Shown here in pieces: positions 29,466 through 38,812 of a DNA stretch of 64,000 nucleotides (position 1 is its first letter; each line of letters opens with the position of its first letter). The notes under the pieces were generated by a model, which had not been told where the DNA came from, ran no database searches, and worked only from the letters and a program-made list of their open reading frames with translations. A program made the position numbers and the translations under genes. The stretch spans positions 167,501 to 231,500 of the forward strand of contig JAMZNZ010000002.1 in assembly GCA_024178355.1 (NCBI GenBank), given 5' to 3'. This DNA comes from Maricaulaceae bacterium EIL42A08 (GTDB lineage: Bacteria; Pseudomonadota; Alphaproteobacteria; Caulobacterales; Maricaulaceae).

Positions 29466-31592
29466 CTACCCCTCCAGCGCCTCAATCAGCTCCACCGCCG
29501 CATCGGCAATCACCGTGCCCGGTGGATAGACTGCCTGCGCGCCCATTTCTTTCAGGGTCGGCACGTCTTCAGGGGGGATCACCCCGCCGACGATGATGAG
29601 CTTGTCTTCACCGCCCATTTCGGCGAGCTGTTTTTTCAGCTCTGGGACCAGGGTCAGGTGACCGGCGGCAAGCGAGGAGGCGGCGACCACGTGGACGTCA
29701 TTTTCCACTGCCTGTCGGGCGGCTTCATCCGGGGTCTGGAAGAGGGGGCCGATATCCACGTCCCAGCCCAGGTCTGCAAAGGCGGACGCGACGACTTTCT
29801 GGCCGCGATCGTGGCCGTCCTGGCCCATTTTCGCGATCAGGATGCGCGGGCGCCGGCCTTCGGCTTCGGCAAAGCGGTCGGATGCGGCCAGAGCCGCTTT
29901 GACTTTCTCGTCGTCGCCTGAGGCTTTCAAGAAGACCCCCTGAACTGATTTGATCTCGGCCTTGTGGCGGCCAAAGACCTTCTCCATCGCATCGCTCATC
30001 TCACCCACGGTGGCACCGACGCGGGCCGCCACGACGCAAGCCTCCAAGAGATTGCCATCGGCGGCGGCCGCATTCGTGAGCGCGGTGAGCGCATCTTCTG
30101 CGGCCTTACTGTCGCGCTCTGCGCGCAGTTTTTCCAGCTTGGCGAGTTGCTCAGCGCGGACTTTGGCGTTGTCGACTTTAAGGACCGGCACGTCTTCAGG
30201 CTCAGTGAGGCGGAATTTATTTACGCCCACGATGGTCTGAAGCCCGCTGTCGATCTTGGCTTGCGTGCGCGCCGCGGCTTCTTCAATACGCAGTTTCGGG
30301 ACACCTGCTTCAATCGCCTTGGTCATGCCGCCCAGCTCATCAATTTCTGCGATGTGAGCGAGCGCGCGGGCGGCGAGATCATGGGTCAGGCGTTCCACAT
30401 AGTGGCTACCGCCCCACGGATCGATGGCGTCGGTCAGGTGGCCCTCGGTCTGAAGGACGAGCTGGGTATTGCGGGCAATGCGTGCGGAGAAGTCAGTGGG
30501 AAGCGCCAGCGCTTCATCCAGACTGTTCGTATGCAAACTTTGTGTGTGGCCATCCACAGCCGCCATCGCTTCAACCGCGGTGCGACCCACATTGTTGAAC
30601 ACGTCCTGCGCGGTTAGCGACCAGCCGGACGTTTGCGAGTGGGTGCGCAGCGACAGCGATTTCGAATTCTTCGGATCAAAACGCTCTTTAACGAGCTTGG
30701 ACCAGATCAGGCGCGCGGCTCGGAGCTTCGCCACCTCCATGAAATAATTCATGGAAATGCCCCAGAAGAAGGACAGGCGAGGCGCAAAGGCGTCTACATC
30801 AAGCCCGGCATCCACACCGGCTTTGATATATTCCAGGCCATCGGCAATGGTGTAGCCCAGCTCGATATCGGCCGGGGCCCCAGCCTCCTGCATGTGGTAG
30901 CCGGAGATGGAGATGGAATTAAAGCGCGGCATCTCCTTAGCCGTATAGGCAAAGATGTCCGAAATGATGCGCACAGAGGGCTTGGGCGGGTAGATATAGG
31001 TGTTGCGCACCATGAATTCTTTCAGGATGTCGTTCTGGATCGTTCCTGAAAGCTTCGCGTGCGAAACGCCTTGTTCTTCGCCAGCCGTGATGTAGAGCGC
31101 CATGATGGGCAGGACCGCGCCATTCATGGTCATTGATACGCTCATCTGATCGAGCGGAATGCCATCAAACAGCTGGCGCATGTCCAGAATGCTATCGATG
31201 GCCACACCGGCCATGCCTACATCGCCGATCACGCGCGGATTATCGCTGTCGTACCCGCGGTGGGTCGCCAGATCGAAGGCCACCGACAATCCCTTCTGGC
31301 CCGCCGCCAGATTGCGTCGGTAGAAGGCGTTGGAGTCTGCCGCTGTGGAGAAACCGGCATATTGCCGGATCGTCCAGGGGCGCTGGGTGAACATGGTCGG
31401 GTAGGGCCCCCGGTGAAACGGCGCGAGCCCCGGCTTGGCGTCAACAAAGTCCAGCTCAGCAGTATCGGCGGCCGTATAGCGCGGCTGTACCGCGATCTCT
31501 TCGGCGCTGGTCCAGGCTTCGCCCTCGGCTACAGATGCGGCACCCGTGCTCAGCTCACCAAGCTCGATCTGTGTGAAATCTGGATGGCTCAT
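29466..31592 (-). CDS. mutB: Methylmalonyl-CoA mutase large (catalytic) subunit
   Basis: A 708-residue adenosylcobalamin enzyme that isomerises (R)-methylmalonyl-CoA to succinyl-CoA. The N-terminal TIM barrel holds [19 protein letters not shown], the substrate-binding signature, and [17 protein letters not shown]. The C-terminal cobalamin domain starts at [18 protein letters not shown], with the DxHxxG cofactor histidine, and ends with GGVIPPEDV and VYPPGT. It follows mutA with a 4-base ATGA overlap and so forms the heterodimer. With meaB at 26 kb it completes propionyl-CoA/odd-chain and branched-chain degradation into the TCA cycle. Confidence 0.98.
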   Translation of the reverse strand: MSHPDFTQIELGELSTGAASVAEGEAWTSAEEIAVQPRYTAADTAELDFVDAKPGLAPFHRGPYPTMFTQRPWTIRQYAGFSTAADSNAFYRRNLAAGQKGLSVAFDLATHRGYDSDNPRVIGDVGMAGVAIDSILDMRQLFDGIPLDQMSVSMTMNGAVLPIMALYITAGEEQGVSHAKLSGTIQNDILKEFMVRNTYIYPPKPSVRIISDIFAYTAKEMPRFNSISISGYHMQEAGAPADIELGYTIADGLEYIKAGVDAGLDVDAFAPRLSFFWGISMNYFMEVAKLRAARLIWSKLVKERFDPKNSKSLSLRTHSQTSGWSLTAQDVFNNVGRTAVEAMAAVDGHTQSLHTNSLDEALALPTDFSARIARNTQLVLQTEGHLTDAIDPWGGSHYVERLTHDLAARALAHIAEIDELGGMTKAIEAGVPKLRIEEAAARTQAKIDSGLQTIVGVNKFRLTEPEDVPVLKVDNAKVRAEQLAKLEKLRAERDSKAAEDALTALTNAAAADGNLLEACVVAARVGATVGEMSDAMEKVFGRHKAEIKSVQGVFLKASGDDEKVKAALAASDRFAEAEGRRPRILIAKMGQDGHDRGQKVVASAFADLGWDVDIGPLFQTPDEAARQAVENDVHVVAASSLAAGHLTLVPELKKQLAEMGGEDKLIIVGGVIPPEDVPTLKEMGAQAVYPPGTVIADAAVELIEALEG

Positions 31593-33553
31593 GACGCCAC
31601 TCCCGTCACTTTATGGGCGCGCGCGCCGTCTTCCAGGATGCGGCTGCGCATATGGATGGCATGGTCGATCCCGTCATGGTCGCCCTTGCCAGCTAGCCAG
31701 ACTTCCCCAGCTCCCTTCGCCTTCAAGGCTGATGCGAGCGTTGCTGCGCTTTCAGTAACAGCGTTGTCGGTGCCGCAGATGACGGCGAGCTTCGCGCCAG
31801 ACTGTGAGAAGGCGTCCGCGCAAGCCTCAATGCTGTCGTATGCATGCGCGGCATCGGTCACCACGCCGGCCACTGCAAGCCGGTTGGTGGCAAAGCCCAC
31901 ACGGGCGTTGAAGTCCGCCAGACCGCCCAGCGTGGCCAGGAAGGCTTTTGGCGCATGGCCGGTCTTGTCTTTAAAGGCGTCAGCAGCATCGCGAAGCGCT
32001 TCAAACGGCGCGGCGATGCGGGCCGGTGCCATGGGTGTCCATTCCGGCTCGGGCAGGTCAAGCTCGCGCACCTGGGCGCCAGCGGCTGCGGCCTTCACCT
32101 TGTCGGCGAACGGTTGCGGCTCGATCACAGGGGCATCGAGCTTTGGCACCGTGTAGCTGCGACTTTCAACCTCAACGAGGCGCGCATCAAGCTCTGGATA
32201 TTGGGACACGCCGATCAGGGCTTCCTTGCCCGCGTCATAGGCGTCCTCGCGAGCATTGCGGGCCTTGGCGATCTGGTCCTGCAGCCAACCGGCTTTCACC
32301 GCCTCAAACAGGCCGCCGCGCGCTTCTATATCCTGGAAGACTTTCCAGCCGGCTTCCGCCAGGCGCGCGCCCAGCGTTTCATGCAGGAAGCCACCGCCAG
32401 CCGGGTCTGCGACCTTACCCAGATGGCTTTCTTCCATGAGCATGATCTGAAGATTGCGCGACAGGCGGCGCGCAAAGGGTGTGGCTGCGCCCAACGCGTC
32501 GGTGAAGGGACGGATCGTCAGGGCGTCTGCACCGCCTGCTGCGGCACCAAGGCCGGCGCAGGCATTGCGGATCAGGTTTGTCCACGGATCGCGCGCGGTC
32601 AGCATGCGCCCGCTGGTGACGACATGCAGCGCCATGGCGCGCTTGTTTTCAGATACGCCGAAAGCTTCAGCGACCCGCGCCCACGCCCGGCGCGCTGCGC
32701 GCAGCTTGGCGATGGTCAGGTGGATGTCCGCATCAGCGGCAAAGCTGAACTCCAGCGCATTGGCCGCTGCGTCTGCGCTCAGGCCGCGATCCATCATCAC
32801 GCGCATATAGCTGGCAGCTCCAGCGAGCGCGAAGGCAATTTCCTGAGCCTCAGTGGCCCCGGCATCGTGGGCTGCGCTGGCGGTGATGGAAACCGTTTTC
32901 AGGTTTGGATAGCGCTCAGCCACCAGCTGGGCAGCCTCGGTGGCGCGGTCAAAGCGCTGCTCAAGATCCGCAGCACCGCCACCGGCCAGCGACTTCTGTC
33001 CGATCGGCGACAGCCCCAGACCACCGCGCACGGCTTTGCCATCAACACCGGACGCGTCCAGCGCTGCCACGAAGAGCGCGGCATGCTGCGGGCCCATACG
33101 GCTGGGGCTGACATGAATGCCCACCAGATCCAGCAATACGCCATCAAGGACGGTTTGAAGCTCCGACACCGTGCGCGCGGCAACGCCGGTCTTGCCGGTG
33201 CAGTCGAGCTTTAGCGCGATTTCGCTCGCCCCGCTGGTCAGCTCCGCAAGCAGGGCGGCGTTGGCAGCCTTGGGATCTGGCAGATCCACGGTCTGGCGGA
33301 TTTGCCAGGGCAGGTAGGGATCGCGGACCGCATCGAGTCCGCGGATGAAGGGCGCGGCACCGGGCTCGCCCACATCGCCGACCTCATCAAGGTCTTCACG
33401 TGTGAAGAGCGGGCCGCGCGCAACGCCATCGAGCGTACGCTTGATCAGCCGGTCAAACGGAGCGCCTTTCAGCGCGGCATCAGCCTCGGCGCGCCAGGCG
33501 TCGAGGTCAGGAGCCGGATTATCCCCGGCCAGACGAAGCACAGAGTCGGTCAT
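31589..33553 (-). CDS. mutA: Methylmalonyl-CoA mutase small subunit
   Basis: A 654-residue partner of MutB. The N-terminal barrel is homologous ([83 protein letters not shown]). The C-terminal cobalamin-like domain lacks the DxHxxG motif, as expected for the non-catalytic chain. It is the first gene of the mutA–mutB operon, with its ATG 99 bases from the start of the divergent DUF2793 locus. Length and architecture are standard. Confidence 0.96.
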   Translation of the reverse strand: MTDSVLRLAGDNPAPDLDAWRAEADAALKGAPFDRLIKRTLDGVARGPLFTREDLDEVGDVGEPGAAPFIRGLDAVRDPYLPWQIRQTVDLPDPKAANAALLAELTSGASEIALKLDCTGKTGVAARTVSELQTVLDGVLLDLVGIHVSPSRMGPQHAALFVAALDASGVDGKAVRGGLGLSPIGQKSLAGGGAADLEQRFDRATEAAQLVAERYPNLKTVSITASAAHDAGATEAQEIAFALAGAASYMRVMMDRGLSADAAANALEFSFAADADIHLTIAKLRAARRAWARVAEAFGVSENKRAMALHVVTSGRMLTARDPWTNLIRNACAGLGAAAGGADALTIRPFTDALGAATPFARRLSRNLQIMLMEESHLGKVADPAGGGFLHETLGARLAEAGWKVFQDIEARGGLFEAVKAGWLQDQIAKARNAREDAYDAGKEALIGVSQYPELDARLVEVESRSYTVPKLDAPVIEPQPFADKVKAAAAGAQVRELDLPEPEWTPMAPARIAAPFEALRDAADAFKDKTGHAPKAFLATLGGLADFNARVGFATNRLAVAGVVTDAAHAYDSIEACADAFSQSGAKLAVICGTDNAVTESAATLASALKAKGAGEVWLAGKGDHDGIDHAIHMRSRILEDGARAHKVTGVAS

Positions 33554-33685
33554 GGCCGCTTAGCTACACCGCGCAGGGCTTCGGGAAAACCCGTAAGAGC
33601 GTGTGGGATAGGTCCCAATTGCATCCCCGGCCCAGACCGATGCGCTTAGCCTTTGGCGATCTTGATTGCCGTGAAGGACGCAGCC

Positions 33686-34804
33686 ATGCCCGATCAGACC
33701 CCAAACCTTGCCCTGCCGTGGTTAATGCCCGCCCAGGCTCAGAAGCATGTCACCGTCAACGAAGCGCTGGGGCGGCTCGATGCACTGGTCCAGACCAGTG
33801 TCGAAAGTCGCAGTGTGAGCGCAGAACCAGCTTCGCCAACAGAAGGACAAGCCTGGCTCATTCCCGCTGCTGCTTCTGGCGCAAGCTGGGCCGGGTTTGA
33901 TGAGCATGATCTGGCCTACTTTCAAGATGGCGCCTGGCATGCTGTGTCAGCGCGTACAGGTCAGCTTGCCTATATTCGCGATGAAAATGCTTTGTTTGTC
34001 TTTGATGGAAACAGCTGGGTCGGTCTGTCTAGCCTCGTTACAGCACTGGGAAATCTGGAGCTGCTGGGCGTCGGGACGACGGCGGATGCAAGCAATCCCT
34101 TCACGGCCAGGCTGAACAACGCATTGTGGACCGCCAGACCTGCAGGTGAGGGCGGCACCGGTGATATCCGTCTGGTTATGAACAAGGAAACCGGAGCTGA
34201 CACGGCATCTTTCATCTTTCAGTCCGGCTGGTCGGGTCGGGCTGAATTTGGTCTGACCGGAGCTGACGACTTTTCAATAAAGCTCTCTGCCGACGGTGCC
34301 AGCTGGGCAGATGGCATGGTGCTGGAGTGCGATACCGGTCAGGCACTCTTTCCCAACGGGCTCAAGGTTGGCCAAAGCGGTAATTTGCTTGATGTCTTCG
34401 AACAGGGCAGCTGGACGCCGGAAGTCGCCGATGCACTAACCGGTGGTAATGTTGTGACCACAAGCGCGAGGGACGGTCGGTATCTCCGCATCGGTAACAT
34501 GGTGCATCTTTGGATCACCATTGATGGCATCAATGTCGCCAGCCTGACTTCGACCAACACGCTTTATGTGCGAAATCTACCCTTTGCGTGCGGGCCGGAA
34601 AAGGCCCAACGGGGTATATTCATTCCTCAGACAAAGTTCATGAAAAACGGCGATGCACTGACCGGCCTGAATTTGAAAGACGAAAGCGCAATTGTTTTTG
34701 CGTTGCAGTATAATGCGGCAAACCTGTCGCTCGCGTTGGTGTCAGACATCACCAGTACTGGCACCGCAATTCAGGGCCAGGTGACCTACCTGACGGGGGA
34801 CTGA
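33686..34804 (+). CDS. DUF2793 domain protein, phage/GTA spike-like
   Basis: A 372-residue protein with an N-terminal DUF2793 domain: MPDQTPNLALPWLMPAQAQK then HVTVNEALGRLDALVQ, TEGQAWLIPAAASGAW-type segment and FDEHDLAYFQDGAWHAV. A glycine- and serine-rich beta C-terminal half (VFEQGSWTPEVADALTGGNV) looks like a fibre/spike domain. DUF2793 proteins occur in tail or spike modules of phages and, as I recall, in the head-spike locus of the Rhodobacter gene transfer agent. AAGGA precedes ATG 33686, so the longer frame from 33653 is not used. Spanin-like genes lie directly downstream. No other structural phage genes are in the window. Confidence 0.8.
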   Translation: MPDQTPNLALPWLMPAQAQKHVTVNEALGRLDALVQTSVESRSVSAEPASPTEGQAWLIPAAASGASWAGFDEHDLAYFQDGAWHAVSARTGQLAYIRDENALFVFDGNSWVGLSSLVTALGNLELLGVGTTADASNPFTARLNNALWTARPAGEGGTGDIRLVMNKETGADTASFIFQSGWSGRAEFGLTGADDFSIKLSADGASWADGMVLECDTGQALFPNGLKVGQSGNLLDVFEQGSWTPEVADALTGGNVVTTSARDGRYLRIGNMVHLWITIDGINVASLTSTNTLYVRNLPFACGPEKAQRGIFIPQTKFMKNGDALTGLNLKDESAIVFALQYNAANLSLALVSDITSTGTAIQGQVTYLTGD

Positions 34805-34906
34805 GATGCGGCAACTGGATATTGATTTTATTGTCGCTGATGGGGGGCAACGTCGCTCTGATGGCTTGCCGGCTTCAAGGCCGTCCCTCAGCGGCATTGG
34901 TTTGAA

Positions 34907-35296
34907 ATGCTGCAGGTAAACCGCTTGATGCTGAGAAGGGGCTGGAAAACCTTCGCTGTAATTGCCGGGTCGAGTTTGCTTCTTGGTGGTGCGTTCAGCG
35001 CAGGCGCAAGGCTTCAATCGCTGCGTGAAGCCGACGCGCGATCCGAGCTTTCGCTCGCGCTCGCCCGATGTCGACAGAGCCAGGCAGATGCGGTGGTGGA
35101 GAGCCTGGAGCGAACTGCTCTTACACTGGATCAAAATCTCAATCGTCTTGCGGGCGTTGCCGATCGTGTGACAGCCACCGCTGACCGCTTCGCCCGGATA
35201 CAGGAGCGCCCTCGTGAAACCGCTAACCGTTCTGAGTGTCTTGCTGACGATGATGACGCAGAGCGCATGCGCGTCCTTTCCGGCTCGCCCGATTGA
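34907..35296 (+). CDS. Putative inner-membrane spanin (Rz-like)
   Basis: A 129-residue protein with one N-terminal membrane helix (FAVIAGSSLLLGGAFSAGA) followed by a periplasmic coiled-coil region (RLQSLREADARSELSLALARCRQ then ALTLDQNLNRLAGVADRV) rich in Arg, Glu, Gln and Ala. This layout, and the next gene overlapping its 3' end in another frame and encoding a small lipoprotein, is the Rz/Rz1 spanin arrangement that fuses inner and outer membranes in phage lysis. An alternative start ATG at 34928 has a CAGG site. No endolysin or holin is visible nearby. Confidence 0.6.
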   Translation: MLQVNRLMLRRGWKTFAVIAGSSLLLGGAFSAGARLQSLREADARSELSLALARCRQSQADAVVESLERTALTLDQNLNRLAGVADRVTATADRFARIQERPRETANRSECLADDDDAERMRVLSGSPD

Positions 35297-35504
35297 CGCA
35301 GAAGCTCGCGTCATCGAAATCAATTGCGCGCAGGGCCTTCGGCTGGACGAAATTGCCCCTGGACTTCCGCCGCCGGTCATCGAATCTGGACAGGACTGGC
35401 GTGACTATGGTGAGGGGCTCTACGTGATCGCCGACCAACTCCACGCGCAGCTTGAAGCGGCCCATGGCGCGCTGAAGGACTGCGCGGCGAGAGCCGATGG
35501 TTGA
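35214..35504 (+). CDS. Putative outer-membrane spanin lipoprotein (Rz1/LysC-like)
   Basis: A 96-residue lipoprotein candidate. The signal MKPLTVLSVLLTMMTQSACA places a lipid-modifiable Cys at residue 19, although the residue at -3 is Gln instead of Leu. The mature part is proline-containing (FPARPIDAEARV, PGLPPPVIESG) and ends in ALKDCAARADG, similar to the ALEQCAARV ending of phage P2 LysC. The GTG start has AGGAG seven bases upstream and overlaps the 3' end of the Rz-like gene by 83 bases in another frame, the typical Rz/Rz1 nesting. It is a spanin by layout, not proven. Confidence 0.6.
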   Translation: MKPLTVLSVLLTMMTQSACASFPARPIDAEARVIEINCAQGLRLDEIAPGLPPPVIESGQDWRDYGEGLYVIADQLHAQLEAAHGALKDCAARADG

Positions 35505-35560
35505 AAGGCGAGATTCAGGGGCCAGTGCTGGCCCCTGATCACGCATGCTGTGTTCGCCTC

Positions 35561-36064
35561 TCAAACTTGACCGGTAGTGATCAGGGTCATTGCGGCGACC
35601 ACATACACACCGGCTGTCGCAACACTTCCAAGCGAGCGGATGTGATTGAGCCGGGTCCAGTTGCGGCCATACTGCCGCCAATGGGCCTCAGCCTCAGCGG
35701 TCGTATGATCAAGCCGCGCGAGCCGATTATTCATAGGCACATTGCCAAACAACGTCATGAAGAAGACCGTCGGCAGATAGATCGCCGGTGCCAGGATCAG
35801 GGCAATCAGCGCCGCCCCTTCAAATGCGGTTGTGCTGTAGGCGGCAAACAGCACCGAGAGCAGCGCAATACTGAGGATACCAGCGACAAACTGGGTTTTG
35901 ATGACGGTGCGGTTGATATGCTGCATGGCTTCGATGCCGCCGGCCGGTTGGGTTCTTAAGAGTCCGGCCATCACGAATTCGGAAAAAGCGGAGAAAACGC
36001 CTCCGATCACCGCGCTCCAAAGCGCGAGGAAGAGGCAAAAATAGAGGGACCATTCATAGGTCAT
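35561..36064 (-). CDS. DUF1772 family membrane protein
   Basis: A 167-residue protein with four membrane helices. The conserved FGNVPMNNRLARLD motif, with a WRQYGRNWTRLNHIRSLGS segment, identifies the DUF1772 (anthrone oxygenase-like) family. The reaction in bacteria is not known. It is the last gene of the AraC-adjacent block on the minus strand: 57 bases after the DUF4345 gene. Confidence 0.75.
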   Translation of the reverse strand: MTYEWSLYFCLFLALWSAVIGGVFSAFSEFVMAGLLRTQPAGGIEAMQHINRTVIKTQFVAGILSIALLSVLFAAYSTTAFEGAALIALILAPAIYLPTVFFMTLFGNVPMNNRLARLDHTTAEAEAHWRQYGRNWTRLNHIRSLGSVATAGVYVVAAMTLITTGQV

Positions 36065-36121
36065 AGCTTCATATCCTGTTTGTCAGTGAATGCGGGGATT
36101 GCAAGAGCCTGAACCGAGGGT

Positions 36122-36508
36122 TCAGGTCGGGGATGTGAGGCGCAGCGCCACTAATGCCGCCGCAACTGCAAACTCGATGACAGTCGCGATGATCAGGGAT
36201 TCAGAGGGCAGGCCGTGCAGCACCATGCTGATAAGGCGGCCAAGGCCGTAACTCCCGTAGACGATTGCGCCTGTCAGAAGCGCCAGATTGGCGAGCCGTT
36301 GTTTCAGGGCTCCGGCGATCATGAGCATTCCGGTGAGGATCAGCACACCGCTCGGCGCAGTCAGCTCGGACAAAAGACCAGGGTCGTTCTCAATGAAGAC
36401 ATGGCTCATCGCTAGAAAGTCGGCTGGTGAGACGAGAAGCGCCCCACCAATCGATGCCAGCACGGTGCCTGAAAGTCCAAGCGCGATGCGTGTCAGAAGC
36501 CGGCTCAT
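36122..36508 (-). CDS. DUF4345 family membrane protein
   Basis: A 128-residue protein with about four membrane helices: TRIALGLSGTVLASIGGALLV, SGVLILTGMLMIAGAL, LALLTGAIVYGSYGLGRL and LIIATVIEFAVAAALVAL. This pattern matches DUF4345. The ATG at 36508 overlaps the stop of the NmrA-like gene in an ATGA arrangement, so the two are coupled. An upstream-extended frame to 36589 is a frame artefact inside that gene. Confidence 0.72.
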   Translation of the reverse strand: MSRLLTRIALGLSGTVLASIGGALLVSPADFLAMSHVFIENDPGLLSELTAPSGVLILTGMLMIAGALKQRLANLALLTGAIVYGSYGLGRLISMVLHGLPSESLIIATVIEFAVAAALVALRLTSPT

Positions 36509-37350
36509 GCGCGTGTCTCCCACACACCTGTAGCAGCGACATTGCGGGCGTAGTCTGCGAAGTCTTTGGGTTCGCGGCCCAAAGCGCACTTCACGCCGTC
36601 ACACAGATAGGCATTCCGGCCGTCCAGAACGGTTGAGAACAGATAGTCCAGCATCCAGACCACATCTTTGGGCGCGCCAGATCCGGCGACTTCGGCCACG
36701 AAGGCCTCATGCGGCACATCGACATAGGTGATCGCGCGGCCGGTGGCCTGGGACAGATCGGTAGCCACGTCGGCAAAGGTCATCAGCCGAGGGCCTGTGA
36801 CCTCGTAAATCTGGCCATGGTGACCGTCTTGGCTTAAGGCGGCGACGGCCACATCCGCGATATCGTCAACATCAACAAAGGGTTCGACCTGAGTGCCGGC
36901 AGGCAAGGTGATGGCACCGCCCAGGACCATGTCGACAAAAGCGCCTTCGGAGAAGTTCTGGTTGAACCAGCTGGCCCGAACAATGGTCCACTCAAGACCG
37001 GCGTTCTGAACGATCTGCTCGCACGCCTGAGCCTCTTCTTCGCCGCGCCCTGACAACAGGACCAGGCGCTTCACGCCGCGGCGCTTTGCACGGGCGGCGA
37101 AGGCCTCAATTGCGTCTGCGGCCCCGGGCATCGCAAGGTCGGGAGTGTAGGTGATGTAGGCTGCGGTGACGTCCTTCAGGGCCGCATCCCAGCCCTTCTC
37201 ATTGTCCCAGTCGAACGATGGTAGTGCGGACCGTGATCCGATGCGCACGGCGTGTCCCTTTGCCTTCAGGCGCTCCGCGACGCGGCGACCGGTTTTGCCG
37301 GTACCGCCCAGAACGAGCGTGAGGCCTTTGTTTTTACGCAGGGTGGTCAT
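36505..37350 (-). CDS. NmrA-like NAD(P)-binding protein
   Basis: A 281-residue Rossmann-fold protein of the atypical SDR/NmrA family. The nucleotide loop is LTLVLGGTGKTGRRVAERL near residue 11. The family motifs VLLSGRGEEEAQACEQ and WTIVRASWFNQNFSEGAF follow. The Tyr-Lys catalytic pair of classical SDRs is not evident. AAGGAG before ATG 37350 sets the start. It is followed by DUF4345 and DUF1772 genes, a set often under control of AraC-type regulators. The role could be redox sensing or reduction of a small substrate. Confidence 0.85.
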   Translation of the reverse strand: MTTLRKNKGLTLVLGGTGKTGRRVAERLKAKGHAVRIGSRSALPSFDWDNEKGWDAALKDVTAAYITYTPDLAMPGAADAIEAFAARAKRRGVKRLVLLSGRGEEEAQACEQIVQNAGLEWTIVRASWFNQNFSEGAFVDMVLGGAITLPAGTQVEPFVDVDDIADVAVAALSQDGHHGQIYEVTGPRLMTFADVATDLSQATGRAITYVDVPHEAFVAEVAGSGAPKDVVWMLDYLFSTVLDGRNAYLCDGVKCALGREPKDFADYARNVAATGVWETRA

Positions 37351-37457
37351 TGGCTTGCTCCTTGTTGGTGTTTGCAAGCCAATGGGTATGGGAAGCGCGC
37401 GCTGCCTTCTTGCCAGATGGTGCCAGAGTTTTGACCGATCGCGTCAGGCGAGCCTTA

Positions 37458-38465
37458 TCAGCCGGTGCTGGCTGCCAGCCGGTAGGAGCGGGGCGTTTGT
37501 CCAGCCCAGCGTTTGAAGGCGCGGGTAAATCCGCTCTGTTCAGAAAAACCGGTCAGGAAGGCAATCTCGGCGAGGCTGTAGTCAGTCTCGCGCAGTAGTT
37601 GCCGCGCAAGGTCGTGGCGGGCTGCGTCCACGACGCTCTGGAAGGAGTGACCCTGCTCGGTCAGGCGCCGTTGAAGTGTGCGAGACCCAAGTCCCAGGTC
37701 TGTGGCGATTGAGGAAAGGGTGGGCACGCCTTCGCTGAGCATGTTGGCCACCGCCCGACGCACGCGAGGCTCCAGCCCGTCCTCTTCTGTCAGCGAGGCA
37801 AGCTCGCTCTCCAGATGTCGATCAAAGAAGCGGGCAATGGTTTCATCGCCCAGCGTGTTGGGCACATCGAGGCTCTCTTCACTGACCAGCAGGGCGTCCC
37901 GATCCGTTTCGAAATGCACCGGGCAACCGAAATGGGCTTCATAAACGGCGACGTCACCGCGTGGCGCGTGTTTGAAGAAGACCGCCAGCGGCATGAACGG
38001 CTCGGTGCTGACTTCCTTGCTGATCACATCGACCGCCGACATGCTCGCCTCGTTGGACAGCTGCATGCCGGGTTGGCCGTCACCCGCCTTGTCCAGATTG
38101 AAGAACCAGCCACCGTCACCACGCTGCAGTGAATAGGTCTCCGCACTGCCCAGCACGTGGCCATAACGCTCAGAACGCATATAGGAGCCGCGAAGATTGG
38201 GCGCAGACTTCCACGCCAACCCGAATGCCCCGTACTCATCGCTTCTCATCGCTGCTCCAATCCGCAATGGCAGCGTCAATCCGTTGGGGTCGCGGGCCAC
38301 CAGCGTTTCGAAGAACTCGTAGTAACGATCAGCCGAAACCATCAGCTTTGGATCAACCAACCCATCAGGCTCCATCCCAAGCGCTTCGAGCAGGTCGCGC
38401 GTCTCCACACCGGGGCTCGCCTGGCTGAGGACCTTGTGGACGTAAAGGGACGTGATCTGGCTCAT
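37458..38465 (-). CDS. AraC family transcriptional regulator
   Basis: A 335-residue regulator with an N-terminal ~190-residue ligand domain of the AraC-binding type (PF12625-like): AMRSDEYGAFGLAWKSAPNL is characteristic. The C-terminal two HTH motifs are SSIATDLGLGSRTLQRRL and SLAEIAFLTGFSEQSGFTRAF, followed by KRWAGQTPRSYR. The gene ends 107 bases upstream of the NmrA-like gene, with the same orientation, and probably regulates that operon. The effector is unknown. The ATG start is at 38465, close to the left end of the island. Confidence 0.9.
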   Translation of the reverse strand: MSQITSLYVHKVLSQASPGVETRDLLEALGMEPDGLVDPKLMVSADRYYEFFETLVARDPNGLTLPLRIGAAMRSDEYGAFGLAWKSAPNLRGSYMRSERYGHVLGSAETYSLQRGDGGWFFNLDKAGDGQPGMQLSNEASMSAVDVISKEVSTEPFMPLAVFFKHAPRGDVAVYEAHFGCPVHFETDRDALLVSEESLDVPNTLGDETIARFFDRHLESELASLTEEDGLEPRVRRAVANMLSEGVPTLSSIATDLGLGSRTLQRRLTEQGHSFQSVVDAARHDLARQLLRETDYSLAEIAFLTGFSEQSGFTRAFKRWAGQTPRSYRLAASTG

Positions 38466-38531
38466 GCTCCCTGTTTAAAGGAGATTCCTGGCGAGTGGGA
38501 GGTTTGGCGGTTTAATCCCCGCCTCCCTCAA

Positions 38532-38579
38532 GCACCCCGAGCGCTTTGCGCTCGCAAGGGCGACCGCCCGCCCGCACCC
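38532..38579 (-). repeat. Dispersed repeat, family 3 (copy a)
   Basis: On the minus strand the sequence GGGTGCGGGCGGGCGGTCGC then CCTTGCGAGCGC-AAGCGCTCGG matches copies at 60326 and 60155. It is outside the island, next to its left end. Confidence 0.7.
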
Positions 38580-38632
38580 AGGACTTGATCCGGGGGAGGA
38601 CTGACCGACCGGAGGGGAGGGAGGACAGGGAA

Positions 38633-38648
38633 AATGGTGCCCGGGGGC
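38633..38648. other. Left attachment site (attL-like direct repeat)
   Basis: The 16 bases AATGGTGCCCGGGGGC are identical to bases 48877–48892. There they cover the 3' end of the tRNA-Phe gene plus two bases downstream. This is the usual footprint of a tRNA-targeting integrase and defines the island boundary. Confidence 0.85.
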
Positions 38649-38778
38649 AGCACCAGCGGTATGTCCGACGCTGTCCAGTCCGATTCGATTGAGGTCCAAA
38701 AATCTCAATAATAGCTGGCTAATTGCTGGCTTTCTTATCCGGCTTCGTCCAAATCGGTATGGTGACATCCAGATAGTT

Positions 38779-38798
38779 TGCGGGTATAAATGCGGGTA
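38779..38798. promoter_or_regulatory. Candidate integrase arm-binding sites (two TGCGGGTA)
   Basis: TGCGGGTA occurs twice, 12 bases apart, between attL and the integrase ATG. The same octamer occurs at 48816–48823, 54 bases inside the right end. Position at both ends is what integrase arm-type sites need. Being directly before the integrase gene, they could also let the enzyme repress its own synthesis. Confidence 0.45.
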
Positions 38799-38812
38799 GA
38801 AATGGAGGCATC

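Larger units (their letters stand above)
38466..38812. other. Intergenic region with island left end
   Basis: 347 bases without a gene. It carries a family 3 repeat at 38532–38579, the left attachment repeat at 38633–38648, and two TGCGGGTA motifs at 38779 and 38791 just upstream of the integrase ATG, preceded by GGAGG at 38804. The integrase promoter probably lies between the attachment site and these motifs. Confidence 0.6.

Noticed and set aside
34806-34919. A 37-codon frame between the DUF2793 and Rz-like genes, considered as a holin
   Set aside because: No membrane segment is present and it overlaps the Rz-like start; not enough evidence for a gene.
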